DNA of 64,000 nt from Williamsia muralis (lineage in GTDB: Bacteria; Actinomycetota; Actinomycetes; Mycobacteriales; Mycobacteriaceae): NCBI RefSeq assembly GCF_002735905.1, contig NZ_PEBD01000010.1, positions 620,001-684,000 of the forward strand. The letters run 5' to 3'. Every line of letters begins with the position of its first letter. Positions within the stretch are counted from its first letter, which is position 1. Both the position numbers and the translations under genes were made by a program. The notes beneath the pieces are model-generated. The model searched no databases. It was not told the origin of the DNA and saw only the letters and a list, made by a program, of their open reading frames with translations. This document shows positions 35,875 through 45,238 of this stretch, one piece after another.

Positions 35875-38800
35875 ATTGACATCGAGTGGTTTGTCTGTTT
35901 TCAACGCCGAGAAGCCGTGCCACAGAGTGGCGTAAGCGCCTGCCCGGTCGATGAGTTCGTCGTGCCCGCCGGACTCGACGATGCGGCCTGCGCTCATCAC
36001 GACGATGAGGTCGGCTCGGGCCGCGGTCGCCAGGCGATGCGCCACCAGGACGGTCGTGCGTCGACGTGACACCGCGTCCAGGGCGGCCTGCACCCGCCGC
36101 TCGGTCGCCAGGTCGATGTTCGCCGTTGCCTCGTCGAGGACCAGCAGGTGCGGACTGATGAGTTCGGCGCGGGCCAGGCAGACGAGTTGCTGCTGACCGG
36201 CCGACAGTGTCGATCGGCCGGGACCAACCGGTGTCCGGTACCCCTGGGGCAAGCCTGCGATCATGTGGTGGGCGCCCACCGCGCGTGCTGCGTTCTCGAT
36301 GACCGCGGGGTCGGCGGTAGGGCGACCGAAAGCGATGTTGGAGGCGACGGTCCCGGTGAAGAGGTAGGGATCCTGTGGGACATAACCGATTCCGCGGCGG
36401 TAGTCGTCGGGATCGAGGTCGGCGATGCGGCGCCCACCCAGCTCGATCGATCCCGAGTCGGGTTCGTAGAACCGTAAGACGAGCTTGGCGAGGGTGGTCT
36501 TGCCTGCCCCGGTGGTGCCGACCAGCGCCACGGTCTGACCGCTCTCGATCCGTAGATCGACCCCATCGACCGCGGGAGTCGGTGTGCTCCGGTAACCGAA
36601 GGTGACGTTGTCGAACACGAGGTCGGTGCCGGATGCCGCCCGCGCGGGTCCACTGGCCCGTGGCGTCGTTTCCTCGGCGGCGGTGAGGAAACCGGTCATC
36701 CGCCCGGTCGCGACCTTGGCCTGAATCCAGAGGTCGAGGACGATGGACAGCTGCTGCAGAGGGGTGAAGAACTGATCGACATAGAGCAACGTCGCAACCA
36801 GGACGCCGATGGTCAGCGTATCGGCGTCGAGCAGTTGTGCGCCCACCACCAGCACGAGCGCCTTCGCGCCGACGGCAAGCAGATTCATGAACGGGAAGAA
36901 CACGGAGATGTACAGCATGGTGCGGCGGCGCGAATCGCGGTACGAGGCAGAATGATCGGCGAAGTGCGCGCTCGCGGATCTCTCGGCCGAGAATGCTTGC
37001 GTCACCCGGATCCGTCCGAGATGTTCGGCGAGAGTGGCCGTCACGGCGGAGATCCGGGTCCGTGCCTGCAGGTAGGCGGCATGGGAACCGCGGATGAAGA
37101 AGTATGAGGCGACGGCCAGGATCGGCAGCATGGTCAGCATGGCAAGGGCCAGTCGCCAGTCGAGGACAAACAACACCACCAGGACGCCCGCGCACGTGGA
37201 GATGCTCACGATCGAGTTGACCAGGCCTTGCTGGAGCAGCTGATTCACCGCGTCGACGTCAGTGGTCAATCGGGTGATGACCTGTCCGGCGGCGTGGCGG
37301 TCGAAGTAGTCGACGGGCAGCCGTTGAAGATGATCGAAGAGTCTGGTGCGGACCGAGTACAGCACTCGTTCCGACACCCGGGCCGACTTGAACAGCAACA
37401 GCCGCGAGTTGATCAAGGAGACCACCGAGACGAGTGCGAGCGCGATGCAGGTGAGCCAGAAGACATCGGCCGCTTGCGCACTGATGCCGTTGTCGATACC
37501 GAATCGGAAGGCCATCGGCGCGGCCAGTGTGGTCGCAGCGTCCACGAACACGAGCGCGGCGCACACCGCGATGGCAGGCACAAACGGCCGAAGGGCGCCG
37601 CGCACGGCGAACGGACGCGGATCCGATAGCGCGGATCCGGACTGCCGGGGGTCATCGGCGACTTCAGGGCTCGCGGACAGCGGTGGCAGCGCGAGGATGT
37701 CTCGCCGCAGCCCGGGGTCGACTCTGGCCGCTTGTTCTCCGCTCATCTCGGTCGTCAATCCGATGTGGCTGAGCAACTCTGGGTCGTCGTGCCCGGTGAG
37801 TTCCGCTGGGCCGGGCCAGCAAGCGGCGGTCGCGTCGGGAACCTGAATCAAGCCGGCGAGGTCGATGTCGTCGTGGTGTTTCCCGACCCCGACGAGAAGG
37901 TCGCGGACGAACTCCGACTGTGCCGCCACCACGTCGGGTCTTCCGTCGTGAGTGATGCGCCCTTCCTCCAGCACGATGACGTGATCGGCCAGCTCCACAG
38001 TGGTCGCCCGATGCGCGATCAGAATGGTCGTGCGCCCGGACATCAACTGCTGCAGGCTGTCCAGGATCGCGAGCTCGGTTCGTGAATCGACCGCCGACGT
38101 CGCGTCGTCGAGGATCAGCACGGCGGGGTCGACGAGGAAGGCCCGGGCCAGGGCGATGCGTTGGCGCTGTCCGCCCGAGAGGGCGATGCCGTGTGGTCCG
38201 GTCTCGGTGTCGTAGCCGTCAGGCAGTGCGTTGATGAACTCATGGGCGGCGGCGGCCTCGGCGGCCCGGTGCACCTCGGCGTCGGAGGCGTCTGGGCGAC
38301 CCAGCGTGATGTTGTCCCGAACGGTCCCCGAGAAGAGCAGGCTGTCGTCGAACACCATCGTGACTGCGGCACGCACCGAGCGGAGCGAGACGTCCCTCAG
38401 GTCGGTGCCACCGATTCTGACCTCGCCCTGGTCGGGATCGTAGAAACGGCCGATCAGCAAGGCCAGCATGGTTTTTCCCGAACCCGACGGCCCCACCACG
38501 GCCACCCGTCGCCCGGGTTCGATGCGGGTGCTGACCTGCTGTAGCACGGTTCGGCCGTCGACGGTGAGGTAGGCACGATCGACCTCGATGACGCCGTGCG
38601 GATCGGGTAACTCGCCCGCCCCGGTGGTGAGGGTCGAAGTGGTGTCGAGGAGCATGAACACCCGCCGGGCGCCTGAGCGGGCGAGCTGTGTGGTCGACAC
38701 CATCGCGGCGAGAAGCCTGGTGGGAGCTGCGAATTGCAGGACGTACGACGCGAACGCCAGGAACACCCCGAGTGAGATGCGGTTGTCGAGCGCGAGCCAA

Positions 38801-39597
38801 CCGCCGAAGATCAGTACCCCGAGCTGAGTGAAACCGGGGATCGCGGCCATCGCGGCGCCCCATCGGGCCGAGATCCGGGCGGTCCGGATCCGTGACGAGA
38901 ACAGGGTTGCGGCCCGCTCGGTGAAACGGTTGCGCTGGTGGGCTTCTCGGGCGAAGGCGCGGACGAGTCGCACGCCACCGATCTCCTCTTCGACAGCACT
39001 CGACACCTGACCCAGTTGAACCTGATCGCTGAACGACGCCGGATAGAGATCGCGTCGCAGTCGGAGGGTGACATAGGCGAGCACCGGGACACTGAGTGCA
39101 ACCACGACGAACAGCAGCGGCGACAGCCCGGCCATCACGATCAACCCGACCACCAGCAGGGTCGCGTTGGCCAGGAACAGCGGTACCTGCGAGATGAACA
39201 TTTGGATCAGGTTGAGATCCGCAGTACTCCGGGACAGGACGTCGCCCGCCGCGAGTTGCTGGTGACGGCGCGCGTCAAGGGTGTGCAGGTGCTGGTGGAC
39301 GGCAACCCGCAGGTCGTGCTGGACGTCCACGGCGACACGACTTCCGAGATATCGCCGGATTGCGTGCGAGACGAAGGTGATGACCCCGATGCCGCACAGG
39401 ACGCCGATCCAGCCGGCGAGGCGGGCCGCACCGGTGCCCAGCACATCGTCGATGATGATCTGCTGCAGCAGAGGAACCAGGGCCAACAGGCCTTGGCCCA
39501 CGATGGCCAGAAGTAGCGACAGGACGACCTGCCGGCGATACGGTCGGAGCCACTGCCAGAGCCGGCGCAACCACCTGGGGTCCGGCTTGTCCGTCAC
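35863..39597 (-). CDS. Fused heterodimeric-type ABC exporter, TMD-NBD-TMD-NBD in one chain
   Basis: 1244 residues carrying two complete half-transporters. Half 1: six-helix membrane domain, Walker A GPSGSGKT, LSGGQRQRIALARAF, Walker B ILDDATSAVD with Asp in place of the catalytic Glu. Half 2: Walker A GTTGAGKTT, signature LSAGQQQLVCLARAE, Walker B VLDEATANID. The altered Walker B of half 1 and the altered LSAGQ of half 2 would meet in the same nucleotide site, leaving one competent site, as in asymmetric heterodimeric exporters. It resembles mycobacterial Rv0194. The GTG at 39597 has an AGAGGTG ribosome site. Likely drug, lipid or metabolite export. It is divergent from iclR and lies upstream of the sulfur operon on the same strand. 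Confidence 0.9.
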   Translation of the reverse strand: MTDKPDPRWLRRLWQWLRPYRRQVVLSLLLAIVGQGLLALVPLLQQIIIDDVLGTGAARLAGWIGVLCGIGVITFVSHAIRRYLGSRVAVDVQHDLRVAVHQHLHTLDARRHQQLAAGDVLSRSTADLNLIQMFISQVPLFLANATLLVVGLIVMAGLSPLLFVVVALSVPVLAYVTLRLRRDLYPASFSDQVQLGQVSSAVEEEIGGVRLVRAFAREAHQRNRFTERAATLFSSRIRTARISARWGAAMAAIPGFTQLGVLIFGGWLALDNRISLGVFLAFASYVLQFAAPTRLLAAMVSTTQLARSGARRVFMLLDTTSTLTTGAGELPDPHGVIEVDRAYLTVDGRTVLQQVSTRIEPGRRVAVVGPSGSGKTMLALLIGRFYDPDQGEVRIGGTDLRDVSLRSVRAAVTMVFDDSLLFSGTVRDNITLGRPDASDAEVHRAAEAAAAHEFINALPDGYDTETGPHGIALSGGQRQRIALARAFLVDPAVLILDDATSAVDSRTELAILDSLQQLMSGRTTILIAHRATTVELADHVIVLEEGRITHDGRPDVVAAQSEFVRDLLVGVGKHHDDIDLAGLIQVPDATAACWPGPAELTGHDDPELLSHIGLTTEMSGEQAARVDPGLRRDILALPPLSASPEVADDPRQSGSALSDPRPFAVRGALRPFVPAIAVCAALVFVDAATTLAAPMAFRFGIDNGISAQAADVFWLTCIALALVSVVSLINSRLLLFKSARVSERVLYSVRTRLFDHLQRLPVDYFDRHAAGQVITRLTTDVDAVNQLLQQGLVNSIVSISTCAGVLVVLFVLDWRLALAMLTMLPILAVASYFFIRGSHAAYLQARTRISAVTATLAEHLGRIRVTQAFSAERSASAHFADHSASYRDSRRRTMLYISVFFPFMNLLAVGAKALVLVVGAQLLDADTLTIGVLVATLLYVDQFFTPLQQLSIVLDLWIQAKVATGRMTGFLTAAEETTPRASGPARAASGTDLVFDNVTFGYRSTPTPAVDGVDLRIESGQTVALVGTTGAGKTTLAKLVLRFYEPDSGSIELGGRRIADLDPDDYRRGIGYVPQDPYLFTGTVASNIAFGRPTADPAVIENAARAVGAHHMIAGLPQGYRTPVGPGRSTLSAGQQQLVCLARAELISPHLLVLDEATANIDLATERRVQAALDAVSRRRTTVLVAHRLATAARADLIVVMSAGRIVESGGHDELIDRAGAYATLWHGFSALKTDKPLDVNLST

Positions 39598-39646
39598 GTC
39601 ACCTCTTCGTCGCAGCTTGCTCGCCGATGTACTCGGGGAGGAGTAT

Positions 39647-39664
39647 CTTCCGAATAGTGGAAAG
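39647..39664. promoter_or_regulatory. CTTCC-N7-GGAAAG inverted repeat, candidate IclR operator (site 2)
   Basis: CTTCC GAATAGT GGAAAG in the 179-base gap between the divergent exporter and iclR genes, 50 bases from the exporter start and 113 bases from the iclR start. It matches site 1 at 35857-35874. Position and match suggest autoregulation of iclR and control of the exporter. Confidence 0.6.
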
Positions 39665-39776
39665 GTGCCAGGCTCAGAATCAGCCCGATTCATATGGGTC
39701 GCGGCCGGTGGCGCCCGGGTGAGCATCGTGGACGAGACGAGGTCGATCGGGGCCTACGGGAGGATCGCAGAGGCCG

Positions 39777-40520
39777 ATGGCGAATGGCGGAGTACAGACG
39801 GTTGCGCGTGCGCTATCGGTCCTGGGCTGTTTTCGGGGTGGTCAAGAACTCGGCGTCTCCGAGGTCGCGCGGGCTCAGGGTCTTCCACTGAGCACCACGC
39901 ACCGGTTGCTCAATGCGCTCGTCGATGCCGGGTTCCTGGAGAAGAACGAACAATCCGGGCGATATGGCCTCGGAGGAGCGCTTGCGCAGTACGGACAGAT
40001 CGCGTATCGCCAGCACCGCATCTATCTGACCGAGCCGCACCTGGAGCAGTTGGCCGCGACCACCGGGGCGACCGCGTCGGTGGCGATGCGGTACGGAAAC
40101 GAGGTGGTGTTGCTCGGGACCAGTCGATGGCGGGAGGCCGACGGGCATGCGCTGCAAGGAGTCCTGCTGCCGTTGCACGCCTCGGCGCTCGGCAAGGTGT
40201 TGCTGGCGTGGTCCGAGGCCGGTAGCGATGAACTGCGGCGACTCCCGTACGGGCAGGGCACTGTTCGTGCTGTCGCCGATGCCGACGAATTGGCCAAAGA
40301 GCTCGCGCTGACCCGCGAACGCGGTTACGGATTCAACGACGAAGAACTAGCCCCGGACTTCCGGACGATTGCCCTGCCCATCATCGGCGAGGCAGAAAAT
40401 GTCAAGTTCGCGTTGGGAATTCGGGGGAGTACCGATCTGATGATCCCCGAACGTATCCCGTTCCTCGTCGAGCTCGGCCGAGCAACGGCCCGTGATATTG
40501 CGGCCGCCCTGGCCGGTTGA
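39777..40520 (+). CDS. IclR-family transcriptional regulator
   Basis: 247 residues. N-terminal winged helix: VQTVARALSVLGCF, ELGVSEVARAQGLPLSTTHRLLNALVDAGFLEKNEQSGRYGLG. C-terminal effector domain with LHASALGKVLLAWSEAGSDEL and RERGYGFNDEELAPDFRTIALPI. It is divergent from the exporter and is the only regulator near the sulfur operon. With matching inverted repeats in front of itself/the exporter and in front of the importer operon, it is the likely controller of the whole block. Its ligand is unknown. Confidence 0.92.
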   Translation: MANGGVQTVARALSVLGCFRGGQELGVSEVARAQGLPLSTTHRLLNALVDAGFLEKNEQSGRYGLGGALAQYGQIAYRQHRIYLTEPHLEQLAATTGATASVAMRYGNEVVLLGTSRWREADGHALQGVLLPLHASALGKVLLAWSEAGSDELRRLPYGQGTVRAVADADELAKELALTRERGYGFNDEELAPDFRTIALPIIGEAENVKFALGIRGSTDLMIPERIPFLVELGRATARDIAAALAG

Positions 40521-40528
40521 GGTTTGTT

Positions 40529-40603
40529 CCCGATGATGTGCGGTTTTGGCGGTCGCGACCTGGGGTTTTGCCCGCCAAAAGGGCACATCATCGGGGGGGG
40601 GGG
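40529..40603. repeat. Palindromic dispersed repeat, copy 2, ending in an 11-G run
   Basis: Starts CCCGATGATGTGC and ends GCACATCATC followed by eleven G (40593-40603). The inner part, with TTTTGGCGG and CCGCCAAAA arms and GGTCGCGACC, is almost identical to copy 1 at 27872-27958, in the same orientation. It lies 8 bases after the iclR stop, and the G run touches the stop codon of the reductase gene. Confidence 0.85.
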
Positions 40604-41857
40604 TCAGGTAAAAGGCGGGCGGGAGTCGAGTACGCTGCTCGTCATGCCGGCAACGCGCCAGGCCCGGGCGATCAGGTCTCTGTCGTCCTCGGTGATCAGA
40701 TTTCCCATCACCCGCACCACCATCGACATCAGCGCTGCCGAGCGGATGCCCGGGCGGCCCAGGACGGGCACCACCCGCGGCACGGTCAGGACAGCAGCGA
40801 GTCGGCGGGCGGCGGAGAATGCCAACGCATACCGGGACCGGAGCAGGTCCGGCCAGAGGGTCGAAAGATCTTTCTGGTCAAGCACTTCGACGGCCAGTCG
40901 GGCAGTCTCCAGTGCGTAGTCGATGCCCTCCCCGTTGAGTGGGTTGACGCAGGCGGCCGCATCGCCGATCAACACCCAGTTGGCGCCCGCGACGTTGCTG
41001 ACCGCTCCGCCCATCGGCAACAGCGCCGAGGCGATGCGCATCGGCTCGCCGCTGAGCCGCCAGTCCTCACGCTGAGAGTTGGTGTAGTGCTGGATGATCG
41101 GGCGCAGCGACATGCTCGCCGGGCGTTTGTCCGTCGCGAGGGCACCCACCCCGATGTTCACCAGCCCGGTCTCCGAACCCAGCGGGAAGACCCAACCGTA
41201 TCCGGGCAGTAGTTCGGAATCGGTGCCGCGCAATTCCAGGTGCGACCCCATCCAGGGGTCGTCGCAGCGCTCCGAGTGCACGTATGCCCGCGCGGCGACG
41301 CCGTAGGCGGTGGTTCGGTGCCACGACCGTCCCAGCGCAGTGCCCAATGCCGAGCGCACCCCATCGGCGACGATGAGCTTGTCGACCTCGATCTCTGCGG
41401 GACCGTCATCTGTATTGACCTGAACGGCAGTCACTTTGCCGTCGACGACCGTGGCGCCGACCGCTTTGGTGCCCGACACCATCGTCGCTCCCGCCTCCAC
41501 GGCATGAACGCGGATCCGGTCGTCGAGTTCCGTGCGGGCGACAGCGCTGCCGTAATCGGGGAAATGGTCCGACTTCGACGGCCAGCGGACGAGTTGACGG
41601 CCGCCCCAGCCCTGCATGTCCAGCCCGAGAATTCGTGGACCCGAGAACGCGTCGCCGAGGCCGAGGGCATCGAGTTCGGCGATGGCGCGCGGCGTCAGTC
41701 CGTCGCCGCACGTCTTGTCCCGCGGGAACACCGCCGAGTCGAGCAGAGTCACCTCATATCCCGCCCGGGCTGCCGCATACGCCGCGGCCGAGCCGCCGGG
41801 ACCTGCGCCGACCACAAGCACCTGGGTGCGTGACGGACATGGGATGGGTGCACTCAC
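40604..41857 (-). CDS. Geranylgeranyl reductase family FAD protein (Rv0561c-like)
   Basis: 417 residues. FAD-binding VLVVGAGPGGSAAAYAAARAGYEV, the family motif FPRDKTCGDGLTPRAI, and the second FAD motif LIGDAAACVNPLNGEGIDYAL. Relatives saturate isoprenoid double bonds; in mycobacteria a related reductase (MenJ) hydrogenates one unit of the menaquinone side chain, and the neighbouring polyprenyl synthase fits that role. The GTG at 41857 is used; an ATG seven codons upstream (41878) is possible. Divergent from grcC, as in M. tuberculosis. Confidence 0.9.
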   Translation of the reverse strand: MSAPIPCPSRTQVLVVGAGPGGSAAAYAAARAGYEVTLLDSAVFPRDKTCGDGLTPRAIAELDALGLGDAFSGPRILGLDMQGWGGRQLVRWPSKSDHFPDYGSAVARTELDDRIRVHAVEAGATMVSGTKAVGATVVDGKVTAVQVNTDDGPAEIEVDKLIVADGVRSALGTALGRSWHRTTAYGVAARAYVHSERCDDPWMGSHLELRGTDSELLPGYGWVFPLGSETGLVNIGVGALATDKRPASMSLRPIIQHYTNSQREDWRLSGEPMRIASALLPMGGAVSNVAGANWVLIGDAAACVNPLNGEGIDYALETARLAVEVLDQKDLSTLWPDLLRSRYALAFSAARRLAAVLTVPRVVPVLGRPGIRSAALMSMVVRVMGNLITEDDRDLIARAWRVAGMTSSVLDSRPPFT

Positions 41858-41910
41858 CCGGCAAGTATCGCGCACCATTAGGCTCGTCCTATGACAGGAG
41901 CTGGTCAGGC

Positions 41911-42921
41911 GTGAAGACGACGTTCGCGGGTCTGGATATGGGTTCGGAAGACTTCGCCGCAGATGTGGGCAGGTCGCTGGAGAGCGTCGAGAAGCTGCTG
42001 CTCGAGGAGTTGTCCTCTGGTGAGGACTTCCTGACCGAGGCGGCCACGCATCTGGCCAAGGCCGGTGGCAAACGGTTCCGGCCGATCTTCTCGATCCTGT
42101 CGGCCCACTTCGGGCCAAACCCACACGCCCACGAGGTCATCATCTCGGCGACCGTCGTGGAGATGATCCACCTGGCGACGCTGTACCACGACGACGTGAT
42201 GGACGAGGCCGAGCTGCGGCGCGGTGCCGTCAGCGCCAACAGCCGGTGGGGTAACAGTGTTGCCATCCTGTCCGGGGACTTCTTGTTCGCGCGGGCTTCG
42301 CGCCTGGTCTCCACCCTCGGACCGCATGCCGTCCGCATCATCGCGGACACCTTCGCCGAGCTGGTCACCGGGCAGATGCGTGAAACCGTGGGCTCGCAGG
42401 GCAAGCTCGACCCCGTCGACCACTACCTGAAAGTGGTCTGGGAGAAGACCGGTTCGCTGATCGCGGCCAGTGGGCGGTTCGGGGCGATGTCCTCCGGTGC
42501 GGACGAAGGCCAGATCGAACGCCTGTCCCGGCTCGGAGACTCGATCGGGACCGCTTTCCAGGTCAGCGACGACATCATCGACATCAGCTCGGTGGCCGGC
42601 GACTCGGGTAAGAACCCGGGAACCGATCTGCGCGAAGGCGTGCACACCCTGCCGGTGCTCTACGCCATCGCAGACCCCGACGAAACCCGGTTGCGCGAGT
42701 TGGTCCTCGCCGCCGACGGCACGCCCCGGCCGCTCACCGACGACGCCGAGGTCGCCGAAGCACTTGAACTCCTGAACAAATCGGCGGGCCTGGCCAAGGC
42801 CCGAGCCACTCTCCAGGGGTATGCCGACGCGGCGGATGCCGAACTGGCCCAGCTCCCCGAGGGGCCCGCGCACGATGCGATGAGCTCGCTGGTGCGCTAC
42901 ACCATCGACCGGATCGGCTGA
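41911..42921 (+). CDS. grcC: Polyprenyl diphosphate synthase (GrcC/heptaprenyl type)
   Basis: 336 residues. Long-chain trans-prenyl synthase; both Asp-rich motifs are intact: first HDDVMDEAELRRG, second SDDIIDI. GGKRFRP and KTGSLI are also present. It makes the polyprenyl side chain, most likely for menaquinone, given menD and menG nearby. The GTG at 41911 is preceded by GGAG about 12 bases away; an internal ATG at 41938 is an alternative. Synteny with grcC1 (Rv0562) supports the name. Confidence 0.92.
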   Translation: MKTTFAGLDMGSEDFAADVGRSLESVEKLLLEELSSGEDFLTEAATHLAKAGGKRFRPIFSILSAHFGPNPHAHEVIISATVVEMIHLATLYHDDVMDEAELRRGAVSANSRWGNSVAILSGDFLFARASRLVSTLGPHAVRIIADTFAELVTGQMRETVGSQGKLDPVDHYLKVVWEKTGSLIAASGRFGAMSSGADEGQIERLSRLGDSIGTAFQVSDDIIDISSVAGDSGKNPGTDLREGVHTLPVLYAIADPDETRLRELVLAADGTPRPLTDDAEVAEALELLNKSAGLAKARATLQGYADAADAELAQLPEGPAHDAMSSLVRYTIDRIG

Positions 42922-43014
42922 CCTGCTGCGTGGTCCGGTCCGGCCGGCCTGGGCCGGGAACCGTGAGGTCGGGCCCGATCGTTGTGCTGCCGTGTGTACA
43001 GACGGGAGTGATGG

Positions 43015-43872
43015 ATGAGTGGTCATGCCAACGGCCTGAAGACCGTCCTGCTGCTCGGTTTCATGTCGGCGATCATCGTCGGGATCGGGGCAGCATTCCG
43101 CAGCCCCGCCATCCTGTTCGTCGCCGTGGTGGCGGCGGTCGGATTCAACGCCTACATCTACTTCAACAGCGCCAAGATGGCGCTCAAGGCCATGCACGCA
43201 CAGCCCGTCACAGAGGTGCAGGCGCCGGCGCTGTACCGGATCGTCCGCGAGCTTGCGACGGTGGCGCGTCAGCCCATGCCCGCGTTGTACGTGAGTCCCA
43301 CCGAGGCGCCGAACGCCTTTGCCACCGGACGTAATCCCAAGAACGCCGCAGTCTGCTGCACCGCAGGAATCCTGCAGATCCTCGACGAACGCGAGCTCCG
43401 GGCCGTCCTCGGCCACGAACTGTCGCACGTCTACAACCGCGACATCCTCATCTCGTCGGTGGCCGGTGCGATGGCTGCGGTGATCAGCGGCATTGCCAAC
43501 TTCGCATTCTTCTTCGGCAGCAACCGTGAGGGCGGCGCCAACCCGATCATGTTGTTGCTCATCACATTTCTGGGCCCGATCGCTGCAACGGTGATCAAGC
43601 TCGCGGTGTCGCGCTCACGCGAATACCAGGCCGATGCCTCGGGTGCAGAGCTCACCGGCGACCCGCTGGCCCTTGCGTCGGCGCTGCGCAAGATCTCCGG
43701 TGGGGTGCAGGTCGCCCCGCTCCCGCCGAATCCCGACCTCGCCGCCCAGTCCCACCTGATGATCGCCAACCCGTTCCGGGCCGGCGAGCGGGTGGGCAAG
43801 CTGTTCGCCACGCACCCCCCGATGCAGGACCGCATCAGGCGTCTGGAAGAGATGGCCGGTCCAGGCCGCTGA
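43015..43872 (+). CDS. htpX: HtpX-type M48 membrane metalloprotease
   Basis: 285 residues. Two N-terminal membrane helices (about 10-28 and 31-50), zinc motif HELSH at 134-138, two further hydrophobic segments, and the third zinc ligand Glu in [17 protein letters not shown]. It degrades damaged membrane proteins. The order GGR-grcC-htpX matches mycobacteria. Confidence 0.95.
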   Translation: MSGHANGLKTVLLLGFMSAIIVGIGAAFRSPAILFVAVVAAVGFNAYIYFNSAKMALKAMHAQPVTEVQAPALYRIVRELATVARQPMPALYVSPTEAPNAFATGRNPKNAAVCCTAGILQILDERELRAVLGHELSHVYNRDILISSVAGAMAAVISGIANFAFFFGSNREGGANPIMLLLITFLGPIAATVIKLAVSRSREYQADASGAELTGDPLALASALRKISGGVQVAPLPPNPDLAAQSHLMIANPFRAGERVGKLFATHPPMQDRIRRLEEMAGPGR

Positions 43873-43967
43873 CGACGCCGGTGCCACCACAATCGTCCCG
43901 CCGGTAGGGGTGGCAAGGGGTATGTACCCTCGACGCCCTCCGAGCGGGACGAAATCGGCGCGTGGGA

Positions 43968-44459
43968 CTAGCGGTAATTCACGAACTGCAGAGCGATCTC
44001 GAAGTCCTTGTTCTTCAGGAGCGAGATCACGGCCTGCAAGTCGTCGCGTTTCTTGCTGGAGACGCGCAGCTCCTCACCCTGGATCTGCGCCTTGACGCCC
44101 TTGGGCCCCTCGTCGCGGATCGCCTTGGTGATCTTCTTGGCCTTCTCCGAGTCGATGCCCTGCACCAGGGTCCCGGTGATCTTGTAGGTCTTTCCCGAAG
44201 CGACGACCTCGCCGGCGTCGAAAGCCTTCAAAGAGATGTCGCGCCGGATGAGCTTCTCCTTGAAGACCTCCAGGCCCGCCTGGGCGCGCTCCTCGGCGTC
44301 GGAGGTGATCACGATGTTCTCTTCACCCGACCACTCGATCTTGGTGTTGGTGCCCCGGAAGTCGTACCGCTGCGACAACTCTTTCGCCGCCTGATTGAGA
44401 GCGTTGTCGACTTCCTGCCGATCGAGCTTGCTGACCACGTCGAACGATGAATCTGCCAT
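43968..44459 (-). CDS. YajQ family nucleotide-binding protein
   Basis: 163 residues, full family length: [49 protein letters not shown], and the end [20 protein letters not shown]. YajQ proteins have two RNA-recognition-like folds and bind nucleotides; some bind c-di-GMP and act as effectors. That is notable since this window also encodes a cyclase and a phosphodiesterase, but no direct link is visible. The ATG at 44459 fits the family; the longer frame is not used. Confidence 0.93.
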   Translation of the reverse strand: MADSSFDVVSKLDRQEVDNALNQAAKELSQRYDFRGTNTKIEWSGEENIVITSDAEERAQAGLEVFKEKLIRRDISLKAFDAGEVVASGKTYKITGTLVQGIDSEKAKKITKAIRDEGPKGVKAQIQGEELRVSSKKRDDLQAVISLLKNKDFEIALQFVNYR

Positions 44460-44620
44460 AACCGACAAGCCTAGTCGCCGCCCTCGGCAGTGATGGGCCC
44501 GATGGTCTCCGGGGCCGAAACGGGCGCCCATACGCAGGGCATTTGTGCTCAGGGGCCATGCCCGTTGTATTCTTTGCGGCGTTGCTTTCCGCCGGTCCAA
44601 AAGACTACGGAAAGTAGCCC

Positions 44621-44701
44621 GGCAGGTTGCCCGAGCGGCCAAAGGGAGCGGACTGTAAATCCGTCGCGCAAGCTACATAGGTTCGAATCCTATACCTGCC
44701 A
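44621..44701 (+). tRNA. tRNA-Tyr (GTA)
   Basis: Acceptor GGCAGGT pairs with ACCTGCC; anticodon loop CTGTAAA carries GTA; a long variable arm (about TCGCGCAAGCTACA) as expected for tyrosine tRNA; T-arm loop TTCGAAT. CCA is not encoded. Confidence 0.95.
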
Positions 44702-44858
44702 CAGCACCAGAAGACGGCCTCGAGCTGGGTGAACCGGCCCGAGGTCGTTTGGTGCGGCGAGACAACCACAGAGGCGATTTGGCGTGCACCAGCGCCGCTG
44801 TGTAATCTCGTTAAGGCTCTTCGTGCGTTGCCAGATAGGCAGCACATGGAAAGCGAAC

Positions 44859-44931
44859 GCCCCCTTAGCTCAGTCGGTAGAGCGTTTCCATGGTAAGGAA
44901 AAGGTCGACGGTTCGATTCCGTCAGGGGGCT
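44859..44931 (+). tRNA. tRNA-Thr (GGT)
   Basis: Acceptor GCCCCCT pairs with AGGGGGC; anticodon stem TTTCC/GGAAA with loop ATGGTAA, anticodon GGT; T-loop TTCGATT. CCA is not encoded. Confidence 0.95.
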
Positions 44932-45002
44932 CGCTGGACTCAGATCCTGGGCAGCGGCGCAGCTGATGCCAGACGCGCTGTCGGACCTGGAATCGGGGCC
45001 AT

Positions 45003-45072
<70 letters not shown>

Positions 45073-45076
<4 letters not shown>

Positions 45077-45180
45077 CGAAGTGTCGTCTCCGACGACGCG
45101 CTACGAAGTGTCGTCCCCGACGACGCGCTACGAAGTGTCGTCCCCGACGACGCCGCTACGAAGTGTCGTCTTGCGACGAT
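45073..45180. repeat. Four tandem 27-28-base repeats running out of tRNA-Met
   Basis: Units start at 45073, 45100, 45127 and 45155, each opening GCTACGAAGTGTCGTC. The first unit starts inside the 3' end of the tRNA. Each unit holds a short inverted repeat of the type GTCGTC-GACGAC, so each can form a hairpin. There are no spacers. The last unit is more divergent. The array ends about 60 bases before rpmG. Confidence 0.88.
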
Positions 45181-45238
45181 GCGCCACAAGTACCGCCTCA
45201 CGGTGGTACACCACACGATCCACCTGAAAGGCAATCCC

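Noticed and set aside
35771-37195. Extension of the importer lipoprotein into the exporter gene
   Set aside because: The ATG at 35770 begins a textbook lipoprotein signal; the upstream frame is a shadow of the exporter.
27872-40603. Insertion sequence or integrative element
   Set aside because: No transposase, integrase or tRNA-end duplication is present in the block; only the paired palindromic repeats mark its borders.
41905-43428. 507-codon open frame on the minus strand
   Set aside because: Antisense to grcC and htpX, both of which have intact family motifs.
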